From Sphingomonadales bacterium (lineage in GTDB: Bacteria > Pseudomonadota > Alphaproteobacteria > Sphingomonadales > Sphingomonadaceae), in the NCBI GenBank assembly GCA_027490095.1, contig JAIXYT010000045.1, positions 1 to 60,621 of the forward strand: a stretch of DNA of 60,621 nucleotides, written 5' to 3'. The notes beneath the pieces were generated by a model. That model was not told the DNA's origin, did not search any database, and saw nothing but the letters and a program-made list of their open reading frames with translations. Below are positions 1-10,739 of the stretch, one piece after another (the stretch's first letter is position 1; every line of letters starts with the position of its first letter). A program made the position numbers and the translations under genes.

Positions 1-287
1 CACAGCGGCATCAGGAACACGCTCAGCAGGATCAGCGTCAGCGAAATCCCGTCGATCCCCAGGTGCCAGGTGAAAATGCCGCCGAACAGGTCCGCCCGCT
101 CGATGAACTGGAAGGCCGCCGTCGACGTGTCGAACCGCGCCCACAGCACAAGCCCCAGCGCGAACAGCAGCAGCGTCGTGCCAAGCCCCACCAACCGGGC
201 GTTGCGCGCCCGCGCCGCCTCGTCGCCGGGAAGGAACAGCACCACCAGCGCCAAGGCCAGCGGCAGGAAGATCATCGTCGACAGCAT
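1..287 (-). CDS. nuoM: NADH-quinone oxidoreductase subunit M, N-terminal part
   Basis: Partial gene: the first 95 codons are present and the rest lies beyond the left edge. NuoM is an antiporter-like proton-pumping subunit in the membrane arm of complex I. The visible part has two hydrophobic segments near its start, then a conserved FTWHLGIDGISL-type stretch near residue 80 that is typical of the NuoM/ND4 N-terminus. The ATG lies 3 bases after the nuoL stop codon, so it is translated as part of the nuo operon. Assignment rests on this short piece plus its position directly after nuoL. Confidence 0.9.
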   Translation of the reverse strand, partial: MLSTMIFLPLALALVVLFLPGDEAARARNARLVGLGTTLLLFALGLVLWARFDTSTAAFQFIERADLFGGIFTWHLGIDGISLTLILLSVFLMPL

Positions 288-290
288 CGG

Positions 291-2291
291 TCAGCGCACC
301 ATGAACCAGGTTGCAAAGGCTGCGACGCCGACCAGCATCACCAGCGCATAGGAGGTGACGAGCCCTGTCTGGAAGCGCCGCGCCAGCACCGAACCCCCGG
401 CGACCACCGCGCTCATCCCGTCCGGCCCGAAGCGGTCGATCGTGCCCTGGTCCCCCGCCTTCCAGAAGAAGCGGCCAAGCGCCAGCGCCGGCTTCACGAA
501 CAGCGCATTGTAGATCTCGTCGAAATACCATTTGTTCAGCAGGAAGGCATGCAGATGCTTCCACTGCGCCTTGAACCGGTCCGAAAAGCCCGGGTTCTTG
601 ATGTAGACGAGCCAGGCGATCAGCAACCCGGTCGCCATCACGATCGCCGGCGCCCAGTGCACCAATCCAGGCACATGGTGCAGGCTTTCGAAGAAGGCGC
701 CGTCGTGCACGATGACCCCGCGCCAGAAAGCCGTCTCGTCCCCACCGACGAACCAGTCGTTGAAGATGGCGCCAGCAAACAGCGCCCCGAAGCTCAGCAC
801 ACCCAGCGGAATCAGCATCGAAAGCGGGCTTTCATGCGGATGATAGCCGCCGGTTCCGTCCGAATGGTGCGCGGAATCATGCGCATCTGCATGTGACATG
901 TCATGTTTGTCATGCAGAGCATGCTGGATGTGCTCCGACTGCACCCACCGCGCCTCGCCGAAGAAGGTCCGGAAGATCAGCCGCCACGAATAGAAGCTGG
1001 TCAGCAGCGACGCGAAGACGCCTACGAAAAAGGCCACCCGCCCGCTCTCGCTGCCGCTCTCCCAGGCCGCGAACAGCACCGAATCCTTTGAAAAATAACC
1101 TGAAGTGTAATTCACCCCTGTGATCGCAATGGTGCCGATCACCATTGCCGCAAAGGTCAGCGGAATGGATTTCCGCAAGGCCCCGTAATAGCGCATGTCC
1201 TGCTCATGGTGCATCGCGTGGATCACCGAGCCTGCGCCCAGGAACAGCAGCGCCTTGAAGAAGGCATGCGTGAAAAGGTGAAACATCGCAGCGCCATAGG
1301 CGCCGACACCGGCCGCAAAGAACATGAAGCCCAGCTGCGAGCAGGTCGAATAGGCGATCACCCGCTTGATGTCGTTCTGCGTCGTCGCAACCGTCGCCGC
1401 AAAGAAGGCCGTCAGCGCACCCACATAGGTGACAACCGTCGAGGCCGTTGGCGATGCATCGAAAAGCGGGCTCATCCGGCACACCAGGAACACGCCCGCC
1501 GTCACCATGGTCGCGGCATGGATCAGCGCCGACACCGGCGTCGGCCCTTCCATCGCGTCCGGCAACCATGTGTGCAGCGGCACCTGCGCGGATTTCCCCA
1601 TCGCCCCCACGAACAGCAGCAGCGCGATGGTGGTGATTGCATCCACCTGCGTCCCAAGGAACGTGAAGGTCGCGCCCTTGGCCGCCGGCACCCCGGCCAG
1701 GATGGTGTCGATGTCGACCGTCCCGAACAGCATGAAAAGCGCAAAGATTCCAAGCATGAAGCCGAAATCGCCAACGCGGTTCACCACAAAGGCCTTGATG
1801 GCCGCCGCCCAGGCGCTCGGCTTCTTGTACCAGAAGCCGATCAGCAGATAGCTCGCAAGGCCCACGCCCTCCCAGCCGAAGAAGATCTGCACCAGGTTGT
1901 CGGCCGTCACCAGCATCAGCATCGCGAAGGTGAACAGGGACAGATAGGCAAAGAACCGTGGGCAGTCCGGATCCTCCTCCATATAGCCCCAGCTGTAGAG
2001 GTGGACGAGCGCCGACACCGAGGTGATCACCACCAGCATCACGCCCGTCAGGATGTCCACCTTCAGCGTCCAGTTGACGGCCAGATCCCCGCTGGAAAAC
2101 CATTCCGCCACCACCACATCGGTCGCCGGCGCGCCACCGATCAGGCCGATGAAAACCACCCAGCTCAGCGCGCAGGAAATGAACAGCGCACCCGTCGTCA
2201 CCGACTTGGCCGCAAAGTTCCCGATGGCCCGGTTGCCGATGCCGGCCACCAGGAATGCCAGAAGCGGCAGGAAGACGATTGCCTGGATCAT
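291..2291 (-). CDS. nuoL: NADH-quinone oxidoreductase subunit L
   Basis: NuoL/ND5 is the distal antiporter-like subunit of the complex I membrane arm and pumps protons as quinone is reduced. The 666-residue product has many membrane helices. It carries the conserved core WEGVGLASYLLIGFW and the segment SALIHAATMVTAGVFL. Near residues 465-490 there is a histidine- and aspartate-rich loop (HDKHDMSHADAHDSAHHSDG), which is likely solvent exposed. The C-terminal part resembles the long lateral helix region of NuoL. It lies 5 bases after nuoK and 3 bases before nuoM. Confidence 0.96.
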   Translation of the reverse strand: MIQAIVFLPLLAFLVAGIGNRAIGNFAAKSVTTGALFISCALSWVVFIGLIGGAPATDVVVAEWFSSGDLAVNWTLKVDILTGVMLVVITSVSALVHLYSWGYMEEDPDCPRFFAYLSLFTFAMLMLVTADNLVQIFFGWEGVGLASYLLIGFWYKKPSAWAAAIKAFVVNRVGDFGFMLGIFALFMLFGTVDIDTILAGVPAAKGATFTFLGTQVDAITTIALLLFVGAMGKSAQVPLHTWLPDAMEGPTPVSALIHAATMVTAGVFLVCRMSPLFDASPTASTVVTYVGALTAFFAATVATTQNDIKRVIAYSTCSQLGFMFFAAGVGAYGAAMFHLFTHAFFKALLFLGAGSVIHAMHHEQDMRYYGALRKSIPLTFAAMVIGTIAITGVNYTSGYFSKDSVLFAAWESGSESGRVAFFVGVFASLLTSFYSWRLIFRTFFGEARWVQSEHIQHALHDKHDMSHADAHDSAHHSDGTGGYHPHESPLSMLIPLGVLSFGALFAGAIFNDWFVGGDETAFWRGVIVHDGAFFESLHHVPGLVHWAPAIVMATGLLIAWLVYIKNPGFSDRFKAQWKHLHAFLLNKWYFDEIYNALFVKPALALGRFFWKAGDQGTIDRFGPDGMSAVVAGGSVLARRFQTGLVTSYALVMLVGVAAFATWFMVR

Positions 2292-2296
2292 GTGCC

Positions 2297-2602
2297 TCAG
2301 CCGCGCATCTGGCGGACATCATCGACAGCGATGGTCCCGCGGTTCCGGAAATAGATGACAAGGATGGCAAGACCGATCGCAGCCTCGCCGGCCGCCACCG
2401 TCAGCACGAACATCGCGAAGATCTGCCCAACCATGTCGCCCAGGAACACCGAGAAGGCGACCAGGTTGATGTTCACTGCCAGCAGGATCAGCTCCACCGA
2501 CATCAGGATCACGATGATGTTCTTGCGGTTGATGAAGATCCCCAGCACGCCCAGCGTGAACAGGATCGCACCCACCACCAGATAATGGCCGATGCCGATC
2601 AT
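2297..2602 (-). CDS. nuoK: NADH-quinone oxidoreductase subunit K
   Basis: NuoK/ND4L is a small three-helix subunit of the complex I membrane arm. The 101-residue length is typical. Conserved features are visible: an early [19 protein letters not shown] helix, the acidic glutamate in a [17 protein letters not shown] segment, and a third helix with [11 protein letters not shown]. The start codon overlaps the nuoJ stop by 4 bases (ATGA), a sign of translational coupling. Confidence 0.96.
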   Translation of the reverse strand: MIGIGHYLVVGAILFTLGVLGIFINRKNIIVILMSVELILLAVNINLVAFSVFLGDMVGQIFAMFVLTVAAGEAAIGLAILVIYFRNRGTIAVDDVRQMRG

Positions 2603-3246
2603 TGGCCCAGCCTCCCCGAACCAACGCCCACATCGGTATCCACGCCCGCGCCAACGGTCGGCCGCGTGATCGTCACGGCGTTCGCCGGCGTGCGCGCATT
2701 CTGCTTGCCCACATCCTGCCGCTTCACGCCCGGCCGGTGCCGCAGCGTCAGCACGATCGCGCCCACCATCGCGGTCAGCAGGATCATGCCCGCCAGCTGG
2801 AAGATGAACACATAGTCCGTGTAGAGGATAGTGCCGATCGCCTGGGTGTTCGAAAGGTCACCGCCCGGCGCCGGGGCCGCACGGGCCTGCACGGCAAGGT
2901 CCCCGAAGGCCCAGGCCCCGCCCACCAGCACCAGCTCGATCGCCAGGATCAGCCCCAGCATCAGCCCGAACGGCAGATAGGCGGCGAACCCTGCCCGCAT
3001 CTTCGCGAAATCGATGTCCAGCATCATCACGACGAACAGGAACAGCACCGCGACCGCGCCCACATAGACGATCACCAGGATCATCGCGATGAACTCGGCG
3101 CCGATCGCAAGAAACAGCCCGGCCGCGTTGAAGAAGGCAAGGATCAGCCACAGCACCGAGTGCACGGGGTTCCGCGCCAGGATCACCATCAGGCCCGAGG
3201 CGCAGACGACGGTCGCGAACAGATAGAAGACGGCAGCCTGGATCAC
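2599..3246 (-). CDS. nuoJ: NADH-quinone oxidoreductase subunit J
   Basis: NuoJ/ND6 is a five-helix complex I membrane subunit in the proton-translocation path near the quinone site. The 215-residue protein has a conserved N-terminal helix with [20 protein letters not shown], a central [19 protein letters not shown] segment including the characteristic pi-bulge region, and a hydrophilic tail. It follows nuoI after 53 bases and overlaps nuoK by 4 bases. Confidence 0.95.
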   Translation of the reverse strand: MIQAAVFYLFATVVCASGLMVILARNPVHSVLWLILAFFNAAGLFLAIGAEFIAMILVIVYVGAVAVLFLFVVMMLDIDFAKMRAGFAAYLPFGLMLGLILAIELVLVGGAWAFGDLAVQARAAPAPGGDLSNTQAIGTILYTDYVFIFQLAGMILLTAMVGAIVLTLRHRPGVKRQDVGKQNARTPANAVTITRPTVGAGVDTDVGVGSGRLGQ

Positions 3247-3299
3247 GGCTCAGAGCAGCCTTTGCGGAAAAAGGATCATCGAAAAAATGCGCCTGCCCG

Positions 3300-3785
3300 T
3301 TACCGATATGGCGCATCGGCGGCAAGGTTGGCGGCAATCGCCCGCTCCCACCGCTCGCCGTTCGCCAGCAGCTTGTCCTTGTTGTACATCAGCTCCTCGC
3401 GGGTCTCGGTCGCGAACTCCAGGTTCGGCCCTTCCACGATGGCGTCCACCGGGCAGGCCTCCTGGCACAGCCCGCAATAGATGCACTTGGTCATGTCGAT
3501 GTCGTAGCGCGTCGTCCGCCGCGACCCGTCCGCGCGCGGCTCGGCCTCGATGGTGATGGCAAGCGCCGGGCACACCGCCTCGCACAGCTTGCACGCGATG
3601 CAGCGCTCCTCGCCGTTGGGATAGCGCCGCAGCGCATGCTCCCCCCGGAACCGCGGGCTCAGCGGCCCGCGCTCGTAGGGATAGTTGATCGTCCGCTTGG
3701 GGCGGAACATGTAGCTGAAGGTCAGCGCATGCCCCCGGATGAACTCCAGCAGCAGCATCGACTTGGCGGCCTGCATCAGGCTCAT
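3300..3785 (-). CDS. nuoI: NADH-quinone oxidoreductase subunit I (two 4Fe-4S)
   Basis: NuoI is the ferredoxin-like subunit holding clusters N6a and N6b, which carry electrons to N2 in NuoB. Two complete CxxCxxCxxxCP motifs are visible: [12 protein letters not shown] (Cys62, 65, 68, 72) and [12 protein letters not shown] (Cys101, 104, 107, 111). The 161-residue length is normal for the alphaproteobacterial form. A longer upstream reading in another frame is a shadow. The start ATG overlaps the nuoH stop (ATGA). Confidence 0.97.
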   Translation of the reverse strand: MSLMQAAKSMLLLEFIRGHALTFSYMFRPKRTINYPYERGPLSPRFRGEHALRRYPNGEERCIACKLCEAVCPALAITIEAEPRADGSRRTTRYDIDMTKCIYCGLCQEACPVDAIVEGPNLEFATETREELMYNKDKLLANGERWERAIAANLAADAPYR

Positions 3786-4867
3786 GCGGCGCTCTCCACA
3801 ACAGGCGGTGGCGAGGCCACCTCGGCAGAATAATGGCCCGTGAACACCAGCCAGCCGCTCACCAGCACGACCCAGAACAGCGACAGCGGCAGGAAAACCT
3901 TCCAGCCCAGCCGCATCAGCTGGTCATAGCGGTAGCGCGGCACCGTCGCCTTCACCCAGGCAAAGATGAAGAACATGAAGACGACCTTCAGGAACAGCCA
4001 CACGAGGCCGGGAACCATGTACAGCGGCGCCCAGTTCAGCGGCGGCAGATAGCCCCCCAGGAACAGGATGGAGGCCAGCGCGCACATCAGCAGGATGTTC
4101 ATATATTCGCCCAGGAAGAACAGGGCGAAGGTCATGCTGGAATATTCCACCTGATAGCCCGCCACCAGCTCGGCCTCGGCCTCGGGCAGGTCGAACGGCG
4201 GCCGGTTGGTTTCGGCCAGAGCCGAGATCAGGAACACGATCGCCATCGGAAACAGCAGCGGGTTGAACAGGTTGCCGTTCAGCAGCCCGAAGATGTTTCC
4301 GCGCTGGCTCTCCACGATGTCGGTCAGGTTGAAGCTGGAGGCATAGAGAACGACGCAGATGATCACGAAGCCGATCGAGACCTCATAGCTCACCATCTGC
4401 GCCGCCGAGCGAAGCCCGCCCAGGAACGGGTATTTCGAGTTGGAGGCCCAGCCCGACATGATGATGCCATAGACGCCCAGCGACGACACCGCGAACAGGA
4501 ACAACAGGCCCACGTTGATGTCGGCAAGCACCCAGCCGGCATCGAACGGGATCACCGCCCAGGCCACCAGCGCCAGCACGAATGTGATCATGGGCGCCAG
4601 AAAGAAGACGCCCTTGTTCGCGCCGGTCGGCACGATGGTTTCCTTCAGGAACAGCTTCAGCCCGTCGGCGAACGGCTGCAGGATGCCGATCGGCCCCACC
4701 ACGTTCGGCCCGCGCCGCAGCATCATCGCCGCCCAAACCTTGCGGTCCATCCAGGTCGACAGCGCCATCACCAGCATCACCGGCAGCGCGATCAGCAGGA
4801 TCAGGATCAGGTGGGCGACGAACCAGCCCAGCCCCTCGCCCAGGATGCTCTGGAAGAATTCGGTCAT
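3782..4867 (-). CDS. nuoH: NADH-quinone oxidoreductase subunit H
   Basis: NuoH/ND1 is the membrane subunit that forms much of the quinone chamber and joins the peripheral arm to the membrane arm. The product is 361 residues. Motifs include [16 protein letters not shown] near residue 40, the acidic loop [22 protein letters not shown], and a C-terminal helix with [17 protein letters not shown]. The open frame extends further upstream, but the ATG at 4867 gives the family N-terminus and overlaps the nuoG stop by 4 bases, so it was chosen. Confidence 0.96.
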   Translation of the reverse strand: MTEFFQSILGEGLGWFVAHLILILLIALPVMLVMALSTWMDRKVWAAMMLRRGPNVVGPIGILQPFADGLKLFLKETIVPTGANKGVFFLAPMITFVLALVAWAVIPFDAGWVLADINVGLLFLFAVSSLGVYGIIMSGWASNSKYPFLGGLRSAAQMVSYEVSIGFVIICVVLYASSFNLTDIVESQRGNIFGLLNGNLFNPLLFPMAIVFLISALAETNRPPFDLPEAEAELVAGYQVEYSSMTFALFFLGEYMNILLMCALASILFLGGYLPPLNWAPLYMVPGLVWLFLKVVFMFFIFAWVKATVPRYRYDQLMRLGWKVFLPLSLFWVVLVSGWLVFTGHYSAEVASPPPVVESAA

Positions 4868-6876
4868 TCGGCCGCCTCCAGAAGCGCCGGGCGCCGGCCT
4901 TCCAGGATCTCGGCCACGCAGGCCCGCATCGTCGGGCTCGCACGCAGGATCGGGTTCGAGCTGTAGAAGTCGGTCGGCCGCGGCACGCTCGCGCCTTCGG
5001 GCTTCCCGGCCTTGATGCTGGCCTTCTCCCAGGCGGCCGGCACCAGCCCCTCGGCCCCCAGCTCGGGCCATTCGGCCGCAATCCGGGCGCGCAGCTGCTC
5101 CAGCGTGTCATAGGGCAGCCGGATTCCCAGCACATCGGCAAGCGCGCGGTAGATGGTCCAGTCCTCGCGCGCGTCGCCCGGCGGGAACACCGCGCGCAAG
5201 GCCCGCTGCACCCGGCCTTCCATGTTCACCCAGGTGCCGGGCTTTTCCGCCCAGGCCGCCGCCGGCAGGATGATGTCGGCAACCGCGGCCCCCCGGTCGC
5301 CGTGGCTGCCCACATAGATCTTGGTCGCCCCGCCGAACGGGGCAAGCGCCACCTCGTCGACGCCCAACAGGACCATCAGCTTCGGCCGGCTGGCGGCAAA
5401 CGCCTCGAGCCCCTCGCCTGCCCAGCCCGTCGTCATCGCGCCGACGCGCGAGGCGCGGTCATGCAGGATGTTGAATCCGTTCCAGCCGTCCTTCACCAGG
5501 TGCGGCGTCAGCTTGTGCACCGCCGCCAGCACTTGCGGGCTTGCATTGCGGCTCCCCACCAGCACGGCAGGCCGCTGTGCCGCCGTCAGCCGCTCCATCA
5601 GCTCGCCCGGCAGCTTCGCCAGCAGCGCCAGATCGTCACCCAGTTCGGTCAGCGGATAGCTCGGGTCGCTGCCCGCCCCGATCCGGAAGACGACCGCACC
5701 CCCGCGCCGCACCGCCTTGCGGATCCGGCTGTTCACCAGCGGCGCATCCAGCCGAGGGTCACACCCCACCAGCAGGATCACGTCCGCCTGTTCCAGGCCC
5801 GCGATCGTCGTGTTGAACCGCCAGTGCGCAGGCGGCCCCTCATAGGCAGCCCCGTCCGTCCGGCACTCCAGCCGCGTCACGCCCAGCCCCGTCAGCAGGT
5901 CCTTCGCCGCCACCAGGTCTTCGACCGCGCACAGGTCGCCGGCAACCGCCACGATGTCCTTGGGGTCCACACCTTTCAGCGCCGCCTGCACCGCGGCAAA
6001 GGCCTGGGCCCACGTCGCAGGCTTCAGCTCGCCGCCCGAACGCACCCAGGGCCGGTCCAGCCGCCGCTCTTTCAAGCCGTCGGCGCAGAAGCGGCCCGTG
6101 TCCGTCACCCACTCCTCGTTGACGTCGTCGTTCAGGCGCGGCGTGATGCGGATCACCTCGGCGGTGCGCGAATGGATGGTCGTGCTCGCGCCGACTGCGT
6201 CCATCACGTCGATGCTGTCGTTGCGCGTCAGCTCCCAGGGCCGATAATGGAAGGCCGTCGGCTTCGAGGTCAGCGCGCCCACCGGGCACAGGTCGATCAC
6301 GTTCGCCGACAGCTCGGACGAGACCGCCTGCTCCAGATAGCTGGTGATCTGCATATTCTCGCCGCGGTACAGCGCGCCGATCTCCTCGACACCCGCCACC
6401 TCTTCGGAAAAGCGCACACAGCGCGTGCAGTGGATGCAGCGCGTCATCACCGTCTTGATCAGCGGCCCCATGTGCTTTTCGGTCACGGCCCGCTTGTTCT
6501 CGTCGAACCGGCTGTAGCCCTTGCCATAGGCCATGGCCTGGTCCTGCAGGTCGCACTCGCCGCCCTGGTCGCAGATCGGGCAATCGAGCGGGTGGTTGAT
6601 GAGCAAAAACTCCATCACCCCCTCGCGCGCCTTCTTCACCTTGGCGCTCTCGGTCACGATCACCTGGCCCTCGGCCGCCGGAAGCGCGCACGACGCCTGC
6701 GGCTTCGGCGGCCCCGGAGACACCTCCACCAGGCACATCCGGCAATTGCCCGCAATCGACAGCCGCTCATGATAGCAGAAGCGCGGGATCTCCTTCCCAG
6801 CTGCTTCGCAGGCCTGCATCACCGTGGCGCCAGCCGGCACCTCCACTTCGATCCCATCTACAGTGAGTTTCGGCAT
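4864..6876 (-). CDS. nuoG: NADH-quinone oxidoreductase subunit G
   Basis: NuoG is the large peripheral-arm subunit carrying one 2Fe-2S and two 4Fe-4S clusters. The N-terminus is a 2Fe-2S ferredoxin domain (Cys34, with an NCRMCLVEV segment). Next is the [15 protein letters not shown] region of the His/Cys-ligated cluster, then [10 protein letters not shown] and a later Cys ([12 protein letters not shown]). The rest is a molybdopterin-oxidoreductase-like fold without visible cofactor function. At 670 residues it is the shorter mitochondrial/alphaproteobacterial type. It starts on the base next to the stop of the DUF3291 gene. Confidence 0.96.
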   Translation of the reverse strand: MPKLTVDGIEVEVPAGATVMQACEAAGKEIPRFCYHERLSIAGNCRMCLVEVSPGPPKPQASCALPAAEGQVIVTESAKVKKAREGVMEFLLINHPLDCPICDQGGECDLQDQAMAYGKGYSRFDENKRAVTEKHMGPLIKTVMTRCIHCTRCVRFSEEVAGVEEIGALYRGENMQITSYLEQAVSSELSANVIDLCPVGALTSKPTAFHYRPWELTRNDSIDVMDAVGASTTIHSRTAEVIRITPRLNDDVNEEWVTDTGRFCADGLKERRLDRPWVRSGGELKPATWAQAFAAVQAALKGVDPKDIVAVAGDLCAVEDLVAAKDLLTGLGVTRLECRTDGAAYEGPPAHWRFNTTIAGLEQADVILLVGCDPRLDAPLVNSRIRKAVRRGGAVVFRIGAGSDPSYPLTELGDDLALLAKLPGELMERLTAAQRPAVLVGSRNASPQVLAAVHKLTPHLVKDGWNGFNILHDRASRVGAMTTGWAGEGLEAFAASRPKLMVLLGVDEVALAPFGGATKIYVGSHGDRGAAVADIILPAAAWAEKPGTWVNMEGRVQRALRAVFPPGDAREDWTIYRALADVLGIRLPYDTLEQLRARIAAEWPELGAEGLVPAAWEKASIKAGKPEGASVPRPTDFYSSNPILRASPTMRACVAEILEGRRPALLEAAE

Positions 6877-7341
6877 CTAGCGTCCAGTTCCGCAACGAAG
6901 ACTACGCATGCGCTCGATGTCCATGATCTCAGCCCAGCCGAACGCGCGCTCGCTCGGACCATTGTTCTGAAGGTCAATCAAGCGCGACCAAGCCTCATCC
7001 AGCGTGGGCAGCTGCCCCGGCTCGACATACCAGAAGACAAGATGCGTTTGCTCGGACACCTCGAACCAGTTTTCCTTCTTTCGGTAAAACTTCGCGTGAA
7101 TGGTGTTGAACACGAAATTCTCGAGCGACTTTGCATCTTCCCAGACGGACAGATTTACCGCGATGTCGTCACCGACGCGGAAATTGGTCGCGTTGTTGGT
7201 CTCATCCTTCAGCCGCCAGACGAAGCCCGGGCTTCGTTCTGCCAGGCGGTTCACCAGATCCAGATTCTGCATGAACCCGGCCATCCGCGCGTCCGTGGTC
7301 GGGTATCGGAATTTCCCGACATTCAGTTCGGCCAGATGCAT
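6877..7341 (-). CDS. DUF3291 family protein inside the nuo operon
   Basis: A 154-residue soluble protein without signal peptide or membrane helix. The opening [16 protein letters not shown], the segment ERSPGFVWRLKDE, and the paired aromatics in LSVWEDAKSLENFVF and HLVFWYVEPGQLPTLDEA match the DUF3291 family, a dimeric alpha+beta barrel fold of unknown function related to antibiotic-biosynthesis monooxygenase-like proteins. The ATG overlaps the nuoF stop by one base (TGATG) and the gene ends on the base before nuoG, so it is fully embedded in the operon. It is not a known complex I subunit. A role in the complex is possible only by context. Confidence 0.8.
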   Translation of the reverse strand: MHLAELNVGKFRYPTTDARMAGFMQNLDLVNRLAERSPGFVWRLKDETNNATNFRVGDDIAVNLSVWEDAKSLENFVFNTIHAKFYRKKENWFEVSEQTHLVFWYVEPGQLPTLDEAWSRLIDLQNNGPSERAFGWAEIMDIERMRSLRCGTGR

Positions 7342-8651
7342 CACTCCGCCGCCTCCGCAAGGCCCGGAACTGCCACAAACCCGCGGCGCTTCGCGATCCG
7401 CTTCTCGATCTCGGGCCGGAAATGGCGGATCAGGCCCTGGATCGGCCAGGCCGCCGCATCCCCCAGCGCGCAGATGGTGTGGCCCTCCACCTGGGTGGTC
7501 ACCTCCAGCAGCAGGTCCACTTCGTGCGGCTCGGCATCGCCCGTCACCAGCCGTTCCATCACGCGCCACATCCAGCCCGTGCCCTCGCGGCAGGGCGTAC
7601 ACTGGCCGCAGCTTTCGTGCTTGTAGAAATAGCTGATGCGGGCAATCGCGCGGACGATGTCGGTGGACTTGTCCATCACGATCACGGCCGCCGTGCCCAG
7701 GCCCGACTTCAGCTCCTTCAGCCCGACGAAGTCCATCGGCGCATCGATGATCTGTTCCGCCGGCACCAGCGGCACCGACGATCCGCCCGGGATCACCGCC
7801 AGCAGATTGTCCCAGCCGCCGCGGATGCCGCCGCACTGGGTGTCGATCAGCTCGCGGAAGGGGATGCTCATCGCCTCTTCCACGACGCAAGGGGCGTTCA
7901 CATGGCCCGCAATCTGGAACAGCTTGGTGCCGGTGTTGTTCGGCCGACCGATGCCGGCAAACCAGTCCGCGCCCCGGCGCAAAATGGTCGGCACGACGGC
8001 GATCGATTCCACATTGTTCACCGTCGTCGGGCAACCATAGAGGCCGACTCCAGCCGGGAACGGCGGCTTCAGCCGCGGCTGGCCCTTCTTGCCCTCCAGG
8101 CTCTCGATCATCGCGGTCTCTTCACCGCAGATATAGGCCCCGCCCCCACGGTGCACGAACACGTCGAAGTCGTATCCCGACCCGCAGGCATTCTTGCCGA
8201 TGAAGCCCTTGGCATAGGCCTCCTCGACGGCCGCAAACAGCACCTCCGCTTCGCGGATATACTCGCCGCGTATGTAGATATAGGCCGCCCGCGCCCGCAT
8301 CGCATAGCCGGCGATCAGCGCGCCCTCGATCAGCTTGTGCGGATCGTGGCGGATGATCTCGCGGTCCTTGCACGACCCCGGCTCGCTCTCGTCCGCATTC
8401 ACCACCAGGAAGCTCGGCCGCCCGTCCTTCGACTCCTTCGGCATGAAGCTCCACTTCATGCCCGTCGGGAAGCCCGCGCCGCCGCGCCCGCGAAGGCCTG
8501 AATCCTTCACCTTCTGGATGATCGCATCCTGGCCCTGCGCCATCAGCGCCTTCGTGTCGGCCCAGTCGCCGCGCTTCATCGCATGCGCGATCCCCCACGG
8601 CTGGAAGCCGTAGAGGTTGGTGAAGATGCGGTCCTTGTCCGCCAGGGTCAT
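7341..8651 (-). CDS. nuoF: NADH-quinone oxidoreductase subunit F (FMN, NADH site)
   Basis: NuoF oxidises NADH and passes electrons through FMN to cluster N3. The 436-residue protein has the glycine-rich [16 protein letters not shown] nucleotide-binding loop near residue 57 and the [15 protein letters not shown] segment that contacts FMN. It also has [12 protein letters not shown] with a later Cys in [13 protein letters not shown], which bind the 4Fe-4S cluster. The length is typical. It is separated from the 59-aa ORF upstream by 77 bases and overlaps the DUF3291 gene start by one base. Confidence 0.97.
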   Translation of the reverse strand: MTLADKDRIFTNLYGFQPWGIAHAMKRGDWADTKALMAQGQDAIIQKVKDSGLRGRGGAGFPTGMKWSFMPKESKDGRPSFLVVNADESEPGSCKDREIIRHDPHKLIEGALIAGYAMRARAAYIYIRGEYIREAEVLFAAVEEAYAKGFIGKNACGSGYDFDVFVHRGGGAYICGEETAMIESLEGKKGQPRLKPPFPAGVGLYGCPTTVNNVESIAVVPTILRRGADWFAGIGRPNNTGTKLFQIAGHVNAPCVVEEAMSIPFRELIDTQCGGIRGGWDNLLAVIPGGSSVPLVPAEQIIDAPMDFVGLKELKSGLGTAAVIVMDKSTDIVRAIARISYFYKHESCGQCTPCREGTGWMWRVMERLVTGDAEPHEVDLLLEVTTQVEGHTICALGDAAAWPIQGLIRHFRPEIEKRIAKRRGFVAVPGLAEAAE

Positions 8652-8728
8652 TCGCCGGACCCTTCCCCATTGCCGCGGAACACGCCGCCCAGCAGCCGAA
8701 ACCTGTTCTGTTTCGAAAGCGCCACCGG

Positions 8729-8908
8729 TCAGTCCTTCTTGATCTTGTCGGCAGCGCGCTTCATCGCGGCCATGTTGATGCCCATTACCGCGAGCCCGAC
8801 CGCGATCAGCGGCAGAGCAACCGCCACCTTGCCCTGGTACAGCAGGACCCCGCAGGCGATCGCCAACACGACCAGCAGTCCGCCCAGCGCAGGCTTCACC
8901 GCGTTCAT
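8729..8908 (-). CDS. Small two-helix membrane protein between nuoE and nuoF
   Basis: A 59-residue ORF that I do not recognise as a named family. It has two hydrophobic stretches, [16 protein letters not shown] and [18 protein letters not shown], followed by a basic tail ending [10 protein letters not shown]. This fits a small inner-membrane protein. Its ATG overlaps the nuoE stop by 4 bases (ATGA), so translation is probably coupled to nuoE. The 77 bases after it, before nuoF, hold no further ORF that I can support. It could be a complex I accessory or assembly factor, or a passenger. Confidence 0.6.
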   Translation of the reverse strand: MNAVKPALGGLLVVLAIACGVLLYQGKVAVALPLIAVGLAVMGINMAAMKRAADKIKKD

Positions 8909-9510
8909 GCGACGTCCTTCAAGGTCGTCGGCCCGCCCTCGGGGCAGCTCGCCGTGCGGCCGATCTGCGACCCTGCCTTCGGCGTCTTGCCCGCAATCAG
9001 CGCGTCCAGGATGGCCGTCATGCTCTCGTAGGTCAGGTCCTCGTAATTGTCGTCGTTGATCTGCACCATCGGCGCATTCGCGCAGGCCCCCAGGCACTCG
9101 ACTTCGGTCAGGGTGAACAGGCCGCCGTTCGTCACGTCGCCCTTCTTCAACCCCTTGTCGGCGCAGGCCCGCAGCACATCGTCGGAACCCCGCAGCATGC
9201 AGGGTGTGGTGCCGCACACCTGCACATGGAAGCGGCCGACCGGCGCCAGATTGTACATGGTGTAGAAGCTGGCGACCTCCAGCGCGCGGATCTTGGGCAT
9301 CCCGATCTGGGCGGCGACAAACTCGATCACCGGCAGCGGCAACCAGGCAACGCCCGTCTGCGCAGACATCTGATATTGCGCCAACCACAACAGAGGCATG
9401 ATCGCAGAGGCCTCGCGCCCCTTCGGATAGCGCCCGATGATCCGCTCGGCCTCTTGGCGGTTGGCCTCCGTCCAGCGGAAGTCCGCAAATTCCGTCACGG
9501 TCCCGCTCAC
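8905..9510 (-). CDS. nuoE: NADH-quinone oxidoreductase subunit E (2Fe-2S), GTG start
   Basis: NuoE carries cluster N1a and sits with NuoF and NuoG in the NADH-oxidising module. The thioredoxin-like domain has the four ligands Cys99 and Cys104 (VCGTTPCML) and Cys139 and Cys143 (ECLGAC). I chose the GTG at 9510 because it overlaps the nuoD stop (GTGA) and is preceded by GGAGG about 7 bases upstream. It also starts the protein just before the conserved FADFRWTE segment. The longer open frame would run deep into nuoD. The product is 201 residues. Confidence 0.93.
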   Translation of the reverse strand: MSGTVTEFADFRWTEANRQEAERIIGRYPKGREASAIMPLLWLAQYQMSAQTGVAWLPLPVIEFVAAQIGMPKIRALEVASFYTMYNLAPVGRFHVQVCGTTPCMLRGSDDVLRACADKGLKKGDVTNGGLFTLTEVECLGACANAPMVQINDDNYEDLTYESMTAILDALIAGKTPKAGSQIGRTASCPEGGPTTLKDVA

Positions 9511-10739
9511 CGGTCCACCTCCCCGAACACGATGTCGAGGCTGCCGAGCACGGCAGGCGCATCCGCCAGCATGTGGCCCTTGCACAGGAAATCCATCGCC
9601 TGAAGATGGCTCATTCCCGTTGCACGCACATGGCAGCGGTAGGGCTTGTTGGTGCCGTCGGCCACCAGATAGATGCCGAACTCACCCTTGGGGCTCTCGG
9701 TCGCCACATACACCTCGCCCGGCGGCACCTTGAAGCCTTCCGTGTACAGCTTGAAGTGGTGGATCAGCGCCTCCATCGAGCGCTTCATCTCGCCCCGGCT
9801 CGGCGGCGCCACCTTGCGGTCCAGCGTCGCAATCGGCTCACCCTCGCAATGAGCCAACCGGTTCAGGCACTGCTCCACCAGCTTCAAGGATTGGCGCATT
9901 TCCTCCAGCCGCACCATCCACCGGTCATAGCAGTCGCCGTTGCGCCCGATCGGAACCTCGAACTCCAGCTCGCCATAGATTTCATAGGGTTGGCTCTTGC
10001 GCAGGTCCCACGCAATCCCGCTTCCGCGCAGGCACGGCCCGGTGAAGCCCCAGGCAATCGCCTCCTTCGCGGTGATCACCCCGATGTCGACATTGCGCTG
10101 CTTGAAGATGCGGTTGTCGCCGGCCAGCGCCTGCACCTCGTCCAGCAACTTGGGGAACTTCGCCGCCCAGGCCCGGATGTCGTCCGCAAGCCCCGCCGGC
10201 ATGTCCTGGTGAACACCCCCGGGGCGGAAATAGGCCGCATGCATCCGCGCGCCCGAGACGCGCTCGGAAAAGCGGTAGATCTCCTCGCGCTCGGCGAACA
10301 GCCACAGGATGGGCGTCAGCCCGCCCACGTCCATCACATGCGCGCCCACATTCATGATGTGGTTGGAAATGCGCATCAATTCCGCCCACAGCGTGCGGAT
10401 GATCTGCGCCCGCCGCGGCACCTCCACCCCCAGCAGCTTCTCGATGGCCAGCACGTAAGAGTGCTCCATCGACATCGGGCTGCAGTAATCCAGCCGGTCC
10501 ATGTAGGGCAGCGCCTGCAGGTAGGTCTTGTACTCGCACAGCTTTTCCGTGCCCCGGTGGAGCAAGCCAATGTGCGGGTCGCAGCGCTCGATCAGCTCGC
10601 CGTCCAGCTCCATCACCAGCCGCAGCACGCCGTGCGCCGCCGGGTGCTGGGGCCCGAAATTGATCATGTAGTTCTGGATCTTGGTGTCGGCCGACACCAT
10701 GGTCGGGTCGACGATCCGGCCTTCAACCACCTGGGTCAT
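9507..10739 (-). CDS. nuoD: NADH-quinone oxidoreductase subunit D
   Basis: NuoD (49 kDa subunit) lines the quinone-binding cavity with NuoB and descends from the NiFe hydrogenase large subunit. The 410-residue protein has [22 protein letters not shown] near the start (quinone-site His), then [17 protein letters not shown], the [19 protein letters not shown] region and a C-terminal DIVFGEVDR. Length and motifs are normal. The start overlaps the nuoC stop by 4 bases. Confidence 0.97.
   Translation of the reverse strand: MTQVVEGRIVDPTMVSADTKIQNYMINFGPQHPAAHGVLRLVMELDGELIERCDPHIGLLHRGTEKLCEYKTYLQALPYMDRLDYCSPMSMEHSYVLAIEKLLGVEVPRRAQIIRTLWAELMRISNHIMNVGAHVMDVGGLTPILWLFAEREEIYRFSERVSGARMHAAYFRPGGVHQDMPAGLADDIRAWAAKFPKLLDEVQALAGDNRIFKQRNVDIGVITAKEAIAWGFTGPCLRGSGIAWDLRKSQPYEIYGELEFEVPIGRNGDCYDRWMVRLEEMRQSLKLVEQCLNRLAHCEGEPIATLDRKVAPPSRGEMKRSMEALIHHFKLYTEGFKVPPGEVYVATESPKGEFGIYLVADGTNKPYRCHVRATGMSHLQAMDFLCKGHMLADAPAVLGSLDIVFGEVDR

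Noticed and set aside
5302-7626. 774-codon open frame on the plus strand
   Set aside because: It is antisense to nuoG, the DUF3291 gene and nuoF, is rich in Arg, His and Gln as expected for the reverse of GC-rich codons, and shows no family motif.
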